A stretch of DNA of 35,204 nt from an uncultured Spiribacter sp. (GTDB lineage Bacteria; Pseudomonadota; Gammaproteobacteria; Nitrococcales; Nitrococcaceae): contig CAJXMI010000013.1 in the NCBI GenBank assembly GCA_913056145.1, positions 1 to 35,204 on the forward strand. Direction: 5' to 3'. The first letter of the stretch is position 1; the number at the start of each line of letters is the position of its first letter. The notes below the pieces were generated by a model. The model saw only the letters and a list, made by a program, of their open reading frames with translations. It was not told the origin of the DNA and did no database searches. The translations under genes and the position numbers were made by a program. Shown in pieces: positions 23,241 to 32,224 of the stretch.

Positions 23241-24520
23241 TGGCGCTGCTGGGCTGCATCGCCGATGATTTTACCGGCGCAACGGACCTGGCGAACAACC
23301 TGGTTCGCAATGGCATGCGCACCGTGCAGGTAATCGGCGTACCGGCCGGTCCAGCCGCAGACTCCGTTGTGGACCCGACGACAGTCGACGCCATCGTTAT
23401 TGCACTCAAATCCCGCACCACACCCGTGGCCGATGCCGTTGCCGAGTCCCGCGCCGCACTGGGCTGGCTGCGCGAGAGCGGCTGTGAGCGCTTCTTCTTC
23501 AAGTACTGCTCGACCTTTGACTCCACACACGAGGGCAATATAGGGCCGGTAGCCGATGCGCTTCTGGCCGATCTGGGCGCCGACCTGGCGGTGGCGGCAC
23601 CAGCGTTCCCGGCAACGGGCCGCACGGTGTATCAGGGGCACCTGTTTGTAAATGGAGTGCCCTTGAACGAGTCCGGCATGCAGGATCACCCCCTCACGCC
23701 AATGACCGATGCCAATCTGGTGCGCTGGCTTGAGGCGCAGTCTGCCGGCAGCGTAGGCCTGATCCCTTATGAGACGATCGAGGCGGGCCCCGGCGCAGTA
23801 CGTAAATCCCTTGATGCCCTTCGTCGTGACCGTAAGCGCCTGGCCATCGTTGACACACTTGATAGGCCGCATCTATTCACGCTCGGTACCGCTCTCGTGG
23901 ACGCAGCGCTTGTCACCGGTGGCTCGGGCATTGCCATTGGACTGCCGGCCGCCTATCGCGCGGAGGGACTGCTCGAAGCACGGGACAATGCGGCGGCATT
24001 GCATGCCCTGGGGGGCTACAGTGCAATCGTCTCGGGCAGTTGCTCAACGCGCACGCGGGAACAAGTGGCGGAGTTTGCGCAACATCGGCCAGCTCTTCAG
24101 CTGGATCCGGTGGCCGTTGCCAATGATGTCGACCACGAAGTCCAGGCCGCCCTCGACTGGGCCGCACCCCAGCTCGATGAAGGCCCGGTGCTGATCTACT
24201 CAACTGCAGAGCCTGCGGCGGTGGCAACGACCCAGGCTAACCTGGGCCAGGCGGAGGCCGGCGCGCTGCTCGAAACGGCGCTTGCCCGCATTAGTCAGGG
24301 TCTGGTTGCCCACGGGGTCAACCGCCTGGTTGTTGCAGGCGGCGAGACATCGGGCGCGGTTGTCCGCGAACTTGGCGTAACCACCCTTCGCATTGGCTCG
24401 CAGATCGATCCGGGCGTGCCGTGGACTGCCAGCGATCACCTGGGACTCGGACTGGCGCTCAAGTCAGGTAATTTTGGCGGCGTGGATTTCTTCACACGCG
24501 CCTTCGAGGTGTGTCCATGA
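23240..24520 (+). CDS. otnK: 3-oxo-tetronate kinase OtnK (DUF1537 family)
   Basis: Four-carbon acid sugar kinase of 426 residues that phosphorylates 3-oxo-tetronate at C4 with ATP. The N-terminal substrate domain opens with the diagnostic CIADDFTGATDLANNLVRNG, and FFKYCSTFDST follows. The C-terminal nucleotide domain has IVSGSCSTRT and VAGGETSGAVV. It overlaps ltnD by one base and otnC by four, so it is tightly coupled. Confidence 0.92.
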   Translation: MALLGCIADDFTGATDLANNLVRNGMRTVQVIGVPAGPAADSVVDPTTVDAIVIALKSRTTPVADAVAESRAALGWLRESGCERFFFKYCSTFDSTHEGNIGPVADALLADLGADLAVAAPAFPATGRTVYQGHLFVNGVPLNESGMQDHPLTPMTDANLVRWLEAQSAGSVGLIPYETIEAGPGAVRKSLDALRRDRKRLAIVDTLDRPHLFTLGTALVDAALVTGGSGIAIGLPAAYRAEGLLEARDNAAALHALGGYSAIVSGSCSTRTREQVAEFAQHRPALQLDPVAVANDVDHEVQAALDWAAPQLDEGPVLIYSTAEPAAVATTQANLGQAEAGALLETALARISQGLVAHGVNRLVVAGGETSGAVVRELGVTTLRIGSQIDPGVPWTASDHLGLGLALKSGNFGGVDFFTRAFEVCP

Positions 24521-25155
24521 GTGCAGAATCCGCATTGCGCGAGCAGATCTGCCTGCTTGGCAAGTCGCTTTTTGACCGTGGGCTCACCATGGGATCAAGC
24601 GGCAACATCTCGGTGCGCCTCGACACGGGCTGGCTGATGACGCCCACCAATGCCTGCCTCGGCCGGCTCGACCCGGCGCGCCTCACCCGCCTTGATGCGG
24701 CTGGCCGCCATATCGATGGCGATGCCCCGACCAAGGAGCAGTTCCTGCACACGGCCATGTACGAGGAGCGCCCGCAGTCCGGGGCTATCGTGCATCTGCA
24801 CTCCACGCACTCTGTCGCCGTGTCCTGCCTGCCCGACGTTGACCCGGACAATTGCATTCCGCCGCTTACGGCCTACTACGTCATGCGTGTGGGCAAGCTG
24901 CCACTGGTGCCCTATCACATGCCCGGTGATCCGGCGGTAGGAGATGCCGTCCGCGGGCTGGCGGGCCGACACTCAGCGGTGCTGTTGGCCAACCATGGCC
25001 CCATTGTTGCCGGTAAAACACTGGAAGCGGCCGTATATGCAACGGAGGAGCTGGAGGAAACCGCCCGGCTTCACCTTCTGTTGCACGGTCACAACCCACG
25101 CACGCTGACCCCCGAGCAGATCGCCGAGCTCGAAGCACGCTGGGGGAGGCCGTAA
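24517..25155 (+). CDS. otnC: 3-oxo-tetronate 4-phosphate decarboxylase OtnC (class II aldolase family)
   Basis: Metal-dependent class II aldolase-fold enzyme of 212 residues. It decarboxylates 3-oxo-tetronate 4-phosphate to dihydroxyacetone phosphate. Features are GSSGNISVR near the N-terminus, the catalytic acid in TKEQFLHTAMY, zinc histidines in VHLHSTHS and LLANHGPIVAG. A GTG at 24511 is in frame, but ATG at 24517 forms the ATGA overlap with otnK and matches family length. Confidence 0.9.
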   Translation: MSAESALREQICLLGKSLFDRGLTMGSSGNISVRLDTGWLMTPTNACLGRLDPARLTRLDAAGRHIDGDAPTKEQFLHTAMYEERPQSGAIVHLHSTHSVAVSCLPDVDPDNCIPPLTAYYVMRVGKLPLVPYHMPGDPAVGDAVRGLAGRHSAVLLANHGPIVAGKTLEAAVYATEELEETARLHLLLHGHNPRTLTPEQIAELEARWGRP

Positions 25156-25985
25156 TGCCAAAGCTCGCCGCCAACCTCTCCATGATGTTTACCGAGCGCC
25201 CGTTCCTGGAGCGCTTTGGCGCTGCGGCCGCCGCCGGATTCCGAGCGGTGGAGTATCTCTTTCCATATGACTACGCGCCCGCGGAGGTGGCGAAAGCGCT
25301 GGACGATCACCAGCTGAGCCAGGCGCTGTTCAACCTCCCCCCGGGAGACTGGGCTGCCGGTGAGCGGGGACTGGCCTGCCTGCCCGGACGCGGGATGGAC
25401 TTCCGCACCGGCGTCGCCAAAGCCCTGGTTTATGCCGAGGCCCTGGGTTGCCCGCGCCTGCACATGATGGCGGGGCTCACCCCTCGCGATGTCAGCCCTG
25501 AACAGGCCGAGCAGGCCTATCTTGACAACCTGATCCACGCGGCGATCGAGCTTGAAAAAGCGGGCCGGACTCTGCTTATCGAGCCGATTAACCCCATCGA
25601 CATGCCCGGGTATTTTCTGCAAACCCCCGCTCAGGCGCGGGCGCTGATCAGTCGGGCACGTCAACAGTCGGGGAAACCCCTGAGCAACGTTGCCATTCAG
25701 CTCGATCTCTACCACCGGCAAATGCTGGAAGGCCGCCTCGCCGACGCCATCGACGAGTTCATCGCCGAGAGTGGCCATGTGCAGATTGCCGGGGTCCCCG
25801 GCCGGCACGAGCCCGATGGCGATGGCGAGGTGAACTGGAACTGGGTGCTCGCGCGGCTGGACGCAGCAGGCTTCGAAGGCTACGTCGGCTGCGAATACCG
25901 TCCGGCAGGCCTCACCGAACGTGGTCTTGGCTGGGCGACGCGCTGGCTCGAGGGCGATTCAGGTGCTGAGGGGGCCAGGCCATGA
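25155..25985 (+). CDS. otnI: 2-oxo-tetronate isomerase OtnI (hydroxypyruvate isomerase family)
   Basis: TIM-barrel isomerase of 276 residues, interconverting 2-oxo- and 3-oxo-tetronate. Family marks: MPKLAANLSMMFTE, FNLPPGDW, the catalytic glutamate in LIEPINPIDMPGYFL, QLDLYH, HVQIAGVPGRHEP and the C-terminal glutamate in GCEYRP. Stop and start overlap with otnC (TAATG) and with denD by four bases. It links LtnD or DenD products to OtnK. Confidence 0.92.
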   Translation: MPKLAANLSMMFTERPFLERFGAAAAAGFRAVEYLFPYDYAPAEVAKALDDHQLSQALFNLPPGDWAAGERGLACLPGRGMDFRTGVAKALVYAEALGCPRLHMMAGLTPRDVSPEQAEQAYLDNLIHAAIELEKAGRTLLIEPINPIDMPGYFLQTPAQARALISRARQQSGKPLSNVAIQLDLYHRQMLEGRLADAIDEFIAESGHVQIAGVPGRHEPDGDGEVNWNWVLARLDAAGFEGYVGCEYRPAGLTERGLGWATRWLEGDSGAEGARP

Positions 25986-26971
25986 AAATTGCCATTACCG
26001 GCGCGGCCGGTTTTATCGGCCAGAAGCTGATAAAGCATTTCCTGGATAACCCGGTGATTGCCACGCCAACAGGTGCCCAGGCCATTACCGAACTGCGGCT
26101 TTTTGACGTGATCGCGCCGCCGGTTCCGGCCCCGGGCAATGCCGCCATTGCGATCGATACCCGGGTGGGCGATATCACCGACCTCGACGCTCTCGGCCAG
26201 CTGATTGACGGCGGTGTGGATGCAATCATCCACCTGGCCGCGGTGGTCAGCTCGGCCGCCGAGGCCGATCTGGACCTGGGCCTTCGGGTAAACCTGGAGG
26301 GCACCCGCGCCGTACTGGAAGCCTGTCGCACGCTGCCGTCGCCCCCTCTCTTGCTGTTTGCCAGCTCCGTGGCTGTCTACGGCGGTGATCTGCCCGCGGT
26401 TGTGCGCGATGACACCGCGCTCACCCCCCAGAGCAGCTATGGCGCACAGAAAGTCATGGGCGAGCAGCTGATCAACGATTTCTCGCGCCGCGGCATTATC
26501 GATGGCCGTGTGCTGCGTCTGCCCACCATTGCGGTCCGCCCGGGCAAGCCCAATGCCGCCGCCTCGAGTTTTGCCAGCAGCATCATTCGCGAGCCGCTAC
26601 AAGGCGACACCGCCATCCTGCCCGTGCCCGAAGACCTCTCGGTGTATCTGCTTTCTCCGCGTGGCGTCGTCCGCAATCTGGTTCATGCGCTGGGCATTTC
26701 CGCAGAGCACTTCGGTGGCTCGCGCAGCCTGATGCTGCCCGGGGTCACGGTGACCATGGCCCAGATGCTGGCCGCGCTCGAGCGCGCCGGTGGGCCGGAG
26801 AGCCGAGCCCGGGTTAAAACCGAACCCGACCCGCGGATCGAAGCGATCGTTGGCAGCTGGCCGGCCGTCTTCGAAACCACCAAAGCGGACAGTCTTGGAT
26901 TTACTGCCGACCGCGACATGGACGCCATCGTCGCGGCGTTTGTCGAGGATGACCGCCTTATCAACGAATAG
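25982..26971 (+). CDS. denD: D-erythronate dehydrogenase DenD (extended SDR)
   Basis: NAD-dependent epimerase/dehydratase-family enzyme of 329 residues. It starts MKIAITGAAGFIGQKL (GxxGxxG nucleotide site), has HLAAVVSSAAEADLD, the serine FASSVAVYGG and the catalytic YxxxK in SSYGAQKVMGE. In known clusters DenD oxidises D-erythronate to 2-oxo-tetronate, feeding OtnI. Its presence with LtnD in one operon means both epimeric acids may enter the pathway. A 90-base gap follows before the transporter. Confidence 0.88.
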   Translation: MKIAITGAAGFIGQKLIKHFLDNPVIATPTGAQAITELRLFDVIAPPVPAPGNAAIAIDTRVGDITDLDALGQLIDGGVDAIIHLAAVVSSAAEADLDLGLRVNLEGTRAVLEACRTLPSPPLLLFASSVAVYGGDLPAVVRDDTALTPQSSYGAQKVMGEQLINDFSRRGIIDGRVLRLPTIAVRPGKPNAAASSFASSIIREPLQGDTAILPVPEDLSVYLLSPRGVVRNLVHALGISAEHFGGSRSLMLPGVTVTMAQMLAALERAGGPESRARVKTEPDPRIEAIVGSWPAVFETTKADSLGFTADRDMDAIVAAFVEDDRLINE

Positions 26972-26990
26972 GGCAAAAAAGAGCATTGGA

Positions 26991-27011
26991 GAGTCGCCCT
27001 AGGGGCGGCTC
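26991..27011. other. Hairpin between denD and dctP
   Basis: A nine-base stem (one G-T pair) with a three-base loop TAG, starting GAGTCGCCC. There is no T tract, so simple termination is unlikely; it may protect or process the mRNA between the enzyme and transporter parts. Confidence 0.4.
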
Positions 27012-27061
27012 ACAACGCGGCGCCACAAATGTGGCCAAAAAGTAACCTTCTGGAGGAGACC

Positions 27062-28033
27062 ATGAAGTTCAAAAATCTGACAGCTGCAGCCTGCGGGCTG
27101 CTAGTTCTGGGCGGTGTCGTCGAGGCCCGCGAAATTCAGCTCGGTCATACGCTATCGGATGACTCTCACTACAGCGTAGGCGCCGATGCGTTCAAGGAAA
27201 CCCTGGAGCGTGTCAGCGGTGGCGAGTTCACCGTGCGTGAGCATGTTGCGGGCTCGCTTGGTGGCGAGCGTGACATGATCGAGGGCCTGCAGATCGGAAC
27301 GGTGGATGTGGTAATCACCTCAACCGGGCCGCTCGGCAACTTTGTCCCCGATACCTACGTGCTCGATCTGCCCTTCCTGTTCACCGACTATGACCATGCT
27401 CGCTCCGTGCTTGATAGCGACATCGGTCAGGATCTGCTCGATGACATGGAGCCCCACGGCATCATCGGTCTTGCCTGGTCGGAGAATGGCTTCCGCCACA
27501 TGACCAACTCCCGCAACGAGGTTCACGAGCCAGCCGACGTGGAAGGCATCAAGATCCGCACCATGGAAAACCAGGTGCATATGAATGCCTTCCGCGAACT
27601 GGGCGCAAGCCCCACGCCGATGGCCTTCCCGGAGCTTTTCACGGCCCTGCAGCAGGGCACCGTGGATGCCCAGGAAAACCCGGTGACGGTGATTGTGGCC
27701 ACCAAGTTCTGGGAAGTGCAGGACCATGTCTCGCTCACCGGCCACGTCTACTCGCCGGCGGCCGTGCTGGGCTCCTCGGTGCTCTGGGGTGAGCTGAGCG
27801 AGCAGGAGAAAGGGTGGTTCCATGAGGCCGCGCAGGCATCGGCCGAGGCCACTCGCGACGAGGTACTACGCCTCGAGACCGAGGGACTTGATCTCCTGCG
27901 AGAGAACGGCATGACCGTTATTGAGGAAGTGGACAAAGCACCCTTCCAGAGCCAGATCCAGCCTGTCTACGAAGCCTTCCAGGACGAGTATGGCAGCGAG
28001 ATGCTGGAGCGCATCCAGAGCTTTGAGGGTTAA
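27062..28033 (+). CDS. dctP: TRAP transporter substrate-binding protein DctP
   Basis: Periplasmic receptor of 323 residues with a signal peptide (MKFKNLTAAACGLLVLGGVV, cleavage likely after VEA) and the DctP domain: REIQLGHTLSDDSHY, GSLGGERDMIEGLQIG, the carboxylate-binding arginine in GIKIRTME, and the QGTVDAQENP block. GGAGGAG just before fixes the ATG at 27062. With DctQ and DctM it imports an organic acid; threonate or erythronate is the natural guess from the adjacent enzymes. Confidence 0.93.
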   Translation: MKFKNLTAAACGLLVLGGVVEAREIQLGHTLSDDSHYSVGADAFKETLERVSGGEFTVREHVAGSLGGERDMIEGLQIGTVDVVITSTGPLGNFVPDTYVLDLPFLFTDYDHARSVLDSDIGQDLLDDMEPHGIIGLAWSENGFRHMTNSRNEVHEPADVEGIKIRTMENQVHMNAFRELGASPTPMAFPELFTALQQGTVDAQENPVTVIVATKFWEVQDHVSLTGHVYSPAAVLGSSVLWGELSEQEKGWFHEAAQASAEATRDEVLRLETEGLDLLRENGMTVIEEVDKAPFQSQIQPVYEAFQDEYGSEMLERIQSFEG

Positions 28034-28049
28034 GACCCCTGCAGCAGAC

Positions 28050-28079
28050 GGCTCTCGGGGGCAACATGCCCCCGGAGCC
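28050..28079 (+). other. Stable hairpin between dctP and dctQ
   Basis: GGCTC, one bulged T, then CGGGGGCA pairs with TGCCCCCG and GAGCC around an ACA loop. It follows the dctP stop by 14 bases. Such stems commonly protect the 3' end of the binding-protein mRNA or attenuate read-through, giving more receptor than permease. Only a short CCTTT follows. Confidence 0.5.
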
Positions 28080-28107
28080 TTTCCGGGTTGTCGAACGGGA
28101 GTACGGC

Positions 28108-28695
28108 ATGACCCCTCAATGGCTTGAGAAGATTCGCAACGCCATCATGGCAACAGAGCGGATCACCACTCGAACGGCGCTCATTCTCTCGGTGACGTGC
28201 CTGATGCTCGCCAGTTTGCTGGCCTTCTACCAGGTGGTCACACGGTTTGTATTCAATGAACCCTCTGCATGGTCTGAAGTGGCCTCCCGTTCGCTGATTA
28301 TCTGGTGTGTCTTTCTGGGTGCGGCGCATGTTTTTCGGCAAAACGAAATGATGCGCGTCGAGGTGATCTTTGCTGTCTTACCCAAGCGTGCACATATTGC
28401 CCTGGAATACTTCGTGGCAGGCCTGTGTCTGCTCTTTTTTATCCTATTGGCCTATTACAGCTACCAAATGGGCCTGCGCGTACGCTCGCAGCGCCTTGCC
28501 GGCATGGACATCTCCATCGCCTGGGCCTACAGCGCGTTACCGGTCGGCTCGGTTTTTGCTGTGATCGCATTGCTGGGCCGCCTGCTGGATCCGGCGATGC
28601 GCGAGCGCGACGAGGCCCAACCATCTGGCGGCTCCGAACTGCGCACGGGCGATGACGCTAGCTCAATCCCTGCTGAACGGGAGGGGGCGTCATGA
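28108..28695 (+). CDS. dctQ: TRAP transporter small permease DctQ
   Basis: Membrane protein of 195 residues with four hydrophobic helices (for example LILSVTCLMLASLLAFYQVV and LEYFVAGLCLLFFILLAYYS). Family signature: TRFVFNEPSAWSEVASRSLIIW and WAYSALPVG. GGGAG lies six bases before the ATG at 28108; the earlier ATG at 28066 falls within the hairpin. The C-terminal 30 residues form a hydrophilic tail. It overlaps dctM by four bases. Confidence 0.92.
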   Translation: MTPQWLEKIRNAIMATERITTRTALILSVTCLMLASLLAFYQVVTRFVFNEPSAWSEVASRSLIIWCVFLGAAHVFRQNEMMRVEVIFAVLPKRAHIALEYFVAGLCLLFFILLAYYSYQMGLRVRSQRLAGMDISIAWAYSALPVGSVFAVIALLGRLLDPAMRERDEAQPSGGSELRTGDDASSIPAEREGAS

Positions 28696-29969
28696 ACGCC
28701 GCGATCGCGATTTCGCTCATTGTATTCTTCGTACTCGGCGTACCGATTGCCGTATCGATTGCGCTTGCCTCAATGTTTGGCGTGCACTTCTTCTCGCCAC
28801 TACCACTTATTGTCTCGGCCCAGCGGCTTTTCGTGAGCATCGATCACTACCCGTTGATGGCCATCCCGTTTTTCATCCTGGCGGGTAATTTGATGTCGGG
28901 CGGTGGCATCTCACGCCGTCTGGTCGATCTGGCGAAGGCACTGATCGGCGGCATTCAGGGCGGGCTTGCATGCTCATGCGTGCTCACCTGCATGTTCTTT
29001 GCCTCGGTGTCGGGCTCAAGCGTGGCAACCACCTACGCCATCGGCGCCATTCTTATCCCCGCGATGGTCCGGCATCAGTACCCCAAACCGCTGGCGGCCT
29101 CCATCCAGGCCTCATCAGCCGAGCTGGGCGTACTGCTACCGCCGTCCATACCGCTGATCCTTTACGGCGTCAGTACTGACACCTCGATTGGCCAGCTGTT
29201 TATCGCCGGCATCGGCCCGGGCATCCTGTTTGCCGCTGCCATGATTGGCTTTATCTACGCCCTCTGCAAAGTAAAGGGTCTGGGCAAAAACGACGGCGAC
29301 GAGCGCGAGCCCCTCCTGCGCGCCATTCGCGGGGCATGGGCGGCATTGCTGATGCCGGTAGTGGTCATCGGCGGGATCTACGGGGGGGTGTTTACACCCA
29401 CCGAGGCCGCAGCGGTGGCCGTGATCTATGCACTGATCGTCGGGATGTTCGTCTATCGCGAATTAAAATGGCGCGACCTCTGGCCAGTCTTTGTAAAAAG
29501 CGTCAAGGGCACGGTCGCGATCATGCTGATCATCTCGGCGGCCGGACTTTTCAGCTTTTTGATCAGCCGCTCGGGGCTGCCAGCGGATGTCGGCGAGTGG
29601 ATTAACGCCAACTTCGATTCCATTTGGACCTTCCTCCTGGCGGTCAACATCCTGCTGCTTTTCGTTGGGATGTTCATAGAGACCTCGGCAGCCATCCTTG
29701 TGCTGGCGCCCATTTTGGCCCCCGTAGCCATCACCTTTGGAGTGGATCCGGTGCATTTCGGCCTGATCATGGTAGTCAACCTGGCGATCGGCATGTTCAC
29801 CCCGCCCCTGGGCGTCAACCTCTTCGCTGCCTGCGCCATTGCCAACCTCTCGCTTGAGAGGATGATCCCGTGGCTGATCCAGTTTGTCCTGGTCGCCATT
29901 GGCTGTCTGCTTCTTGTGACGTACTTCCCGGTCATTAGCCTGGGATTGGTGGATTTGATGTATCGATGA
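28692..29969 (+). CDS. dctM: TRAP transporter large permease DctM
   Basis: Ion-coupled permease of 425 residues with about a dozen membrane segments. Family marks: PLMAIPFFILAGNLMSGGGI, SCVLTCMFFASVSGSSVATTYA, LGVLLPPSIPLILYG, GGVFTPTEAAAVAVIYA and FTPPLGVNLFAACAIA. It starts in an ATGA overlap with dctQ and ends in one with the aldehyde dehydrogenase. It forms the transport channel driven by a sodium or proton gradient. Confidence 0.95.
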   Translation: MNAAIAISLIVFFVLGVPIAVSIALASMFGVHFFSPLPLIVSAQRLFVSIDHYPLMAIPFFILAGNLMSGGGISRRLVDLAKALIGGIQGGLACSCVLTCMFFASVSGSSVATTYAIGAILIPAMVRHQYPKPLAASIQASSAELGVLLPPSIPLILYGVSTDTSIGQLFIAGIGPGILFAAAMIGFIYALCKVKGLGKNDGDEREPLLRAIRGAWAALLMPVVVIGGIYGGVFTPTEAAAVAVIYALIVGMFVYRELKWRDLWPVFVKSVKGTVAIMLIISAAGLFSFLISRSGLPADVGEWINANFDSIWTFLLAVNILLLFVGMFIETSAAILVLAPILAPVAITFGVDPVHFGLIMVVNLAIGMFTPPLGVNLFAACAIANLSLERMIPWLIQFVLVAIGCLLLVTYFPVISLGLVDLMYR

Positions 29970-31399
29970 GTGGTCAAGGCTGTTTTATCAATGGCAAGTG
30001 GGTAGCCGCCGAGAGCGGGACTCTCGAAGCGCTCGATCCGGCCACCGGGGCCGTAATTACCGAGATCGCCCGCGGTGGCCCCAAAGAGGTGGAGGCGGCG
30101 GTCTCGGCTGCTCGCGAGGCCATGAGCGGTGACTGGGCGCAATGGCCCGCGGTGGAGCGAGGCCGGGTATTAAGCCGCCTGGGCGCACTGATTGCCGATC
30201 AGCACGAGGCCATTGCCAAAATAGAGTGTCGCGACACCGGTAAACCGCTGTCGCAGGCGCGGAACGACATCACCGCGACTGCCCGGTACTTCGAGTACTA
30301 CGGCGGGGCGGCCGACAAACTGCATGGCGAGGTGATTCCGTATCAGGACGGCACCACCGTCATGGTTCAGCGCGAGCCCTACGGCGTCTGTGGCGTCATC
30401 ACCCCCTGGAATTACCCGGCGCAGGTCTTCGGCCGCACGGTGGGCGGTGCCCTGTCGGCAGGCAACAGCGTAGTACTCAAGCCGGCCGAAGAAGCCTGCC
30501 TGAGTGTCCTGACACTGGCCGAGCTGGCTGCCGATGCCGGCCTGCCGGCCGGCGCCCTGAACGTCGTCCCGGGGCTGGGGGTCGAGGCGGGTGCAGCGCT
30601 TGCGAGCCATCCCGGGATCGACCATTTGTCCTTTACCGGCTCGCCGGCAACCGGCACGGCGGTTGCACGGTCAGCGTCAGAGCGGCATGTCCCGTTAACC
30701 ATGGAGTTGGGCGGGAAGTCGGCGCAGATTGTTTTTGCCGATGCCGATCTGGATAGGGCCGCCGAGACTGCGGTGCGCGCGATTGTTCAAAACGCCGGCC
30801 AGACCTGCTCTGCCGGCAGCCGGTTGTTGGTGGAGCGCGCGGCAAGCGATGCGATGGTTTCACGCCTTGCCGAGCGGTTTTCCGCGCTGATCTGTGGGCC
30901 CGGGCTGGAGGACCTCGACTGCGGGCCATTGATCAACGGCGCGCAGAAGGCGCGGCTGGAGAGCATGCTCGAGCGCGGACGCGCGGCCGGAATGCAAATC
31001 CTGGCGGTGGGTCGGGTTGCAGAGGATGCGCCGGCTGCGGGGCACTTTGTGCCGCCGATGCTGATCTCAGGTATCCCGGCCGACCACGAAGTCGCCCAGG
31101 AAGAGCTATTCGGCCCGGTCCTCACGGTTTTTGAATTTGATGATGCAGACGAGGCCGTCGCGCTCGCGAATGGCACCGAATTCGGTCTGGTGACTGGCCT
31201 GTGGACCCGTGACGCCAGCCGGGCCCTGGCGCTACCGCGACGACTGCAAAGCGGCCAGGTCTTTGTCAACAACTACGGCGCCGGCGGTGGCGTGGAGCTA
31301 CCATTCGGCGGTGTGAAGCGCTCGGGTTACGGGCGTGAGAAGGGTTTTGAGGGCATGAAGAGTTTCACCACCATGAAGACGGTGGTGCTCAGGCATTGA
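29966..31399 (+). CDS. Aldehyde dehydrogenase (betaine-aldehyde-dehydrogenase-like)
   Basis: NAD(P)-dependent aldehyde dehydrogenase of 477 residues. The catalytic cysteine is C281 (NAGQTCSAG), the base E247 (MELGGKSAQ), with the PWNYP loop and FTGSPATGT. It overlaps dctM by four bases, so it belongs to the TRAP operon. The substrate is not evident: a four-carbon aldose or its derivative is possible given the upstream threonate/erythronate genes, perhaps oxidised after the SDR acts. The ALDH-SDR pair may equally extend the operon's range to related polyols. Confidence 0.83.
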   Translation: MSGQGCFINGKWVAAESGTLEALDPATGAVITEIARGGPKEVEAAVSAAREAMSGDWAQWPAVERGRVLSRLGALIADQHEAIAKIECRDTGKPLSQARNDITATARYFEYYGGAADKLHGEVIPYQDGTTVMVQREPYGVCGVITPWNYPAQVFGRTVGGALSAGNSVVLKPAEEACLSVLTLAELAADAGLPAGALNVVPGLGVEAGAALASHPGIDHLSFTGSPATGTAVARSASERHVPLTMELGGKSAQIVFADADLDRAAETAVRAIVQNAGQTCSAGSRLLVERAASDAMVSRLAERFSALICGPGLEDLDCGPLINGAQKARLESMLERGRAAGMQILAVGRVAEDAPAAGHFVPPMLISGIPADHEVAQEELFGPVLTVFEFDDADEAVALANGTEFGLVTGLWTRDASRALALPRRLQSGQVFVNNYGAGGGVELPFGGVKRSGYGREKGFEGMKSFTTMKTVVLRH

Positions 31400-31415
31400 G
31401 TGGAGGGCATTGATT

Positions 31416-32162
31416 ATGCGTTTGACCGGAAAAGTGGCGATCGTCACGGGTGCAAGCTCGGGTTTCGGTGAGGCGATTGCGCGTTTGTACGCCGAGGGGG
31501 GCGCATACGTGGTGCTCGCCGATTTGAATGACACCGCGGGGGAACAGGTCACCGAAAGCATTCGCGCGGGCGGTGGTGATGCCGTCTACGTGCATGCCGA
31601 TGTATCCGACGCCAACTCGGTACAGAGCCTCGTCGATCACGCCATGGAGCACTATGGTGATCTGGACATTATCGTGAACAATGCCGGCATCACTCACCGC
31701 AACGGCCCCATGCTGGACGTTGACGAAGCCATGTTCGATCGCATCTATGCAGTGAACGTCAAATCGCTGTTTCACACCGCCAAGGCCGCTGTTCCGCTCT
31801 TTCGCAAACGGGGTGGGGGGTGCTTCGTGAACGTGGCCTCAACTGCCGGTGTAAGACCGCGTCCCGGCCTCACCTGGTACAACGGCAGCAAGGGTGCGGC
31901 CATTGTCACCGGCAAATCCATGGCCGTGGAGCTGGCGCCCGACAACATCCGCGTCAATACAATCAACCCGGTCATGGGTGAGACCGGGCTGATTGACGAG
32001 TTCCTCGGTGATAACAGCCGCGCCAACATTATCGCCGGCATTCCCATGGGGCGGCTCAGCCAGCCAATGGATATCGCGAATGCAGCACTATTCCTGGCAA
32101 GCGACGAGGCTGCCTTTATAACGGGCGCCTGCCTCGAAGTTGACGGGGGACGTTGCGTCTAG
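31416..32162 (+). CDS. Short-chain dehydrogenase/reductase
   Basis: Classical SDR of 248 residues. TGASSGFGEAIA is the nucleotide motif, NNAG the core, VNVASTAG carries the catalytic serine, and WYNGSKG holds the YxxxK pair. The acidic residue at the end of strand two (VVLADLND) suggests NAD preference. GGAGGG eight bases upstream supports ATG at 31416 over the TTG at 31410. It is last in the operon. FabG-like names are common for this family, but catabolic polyol or hydroxy-acid oxidation fits better here. Confidence 0.85.
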   Translation: MRLTGKVAIVTGASSGFGEAIARLYAEGGAYVVLADLNDTAGEQVTESIRAGGGDAVYVHADVSDANSVQSLVDHAMEHYGDLDIIVNNAGITHRNGPMLDVDEAMFDRIYAVNVKSLFHTAKAAVPLFRKRGGGCFVNVASTAGVRPRPGLTWYNGSKGAAIVTGKSMAVELAPDNIRVNTINPVMGETGLIDEFLGDNSRANIIAGIPMGRLSQPMDIANAALFLASDEAAFITGACLEVDGGRCV

Positions 32163-32224
32163 GCAACCCTGCAAGGGGCCGCCACTGGCTGTGCCACCCC
32201 TGAAGTGACAGAATCGTGCGCCCT

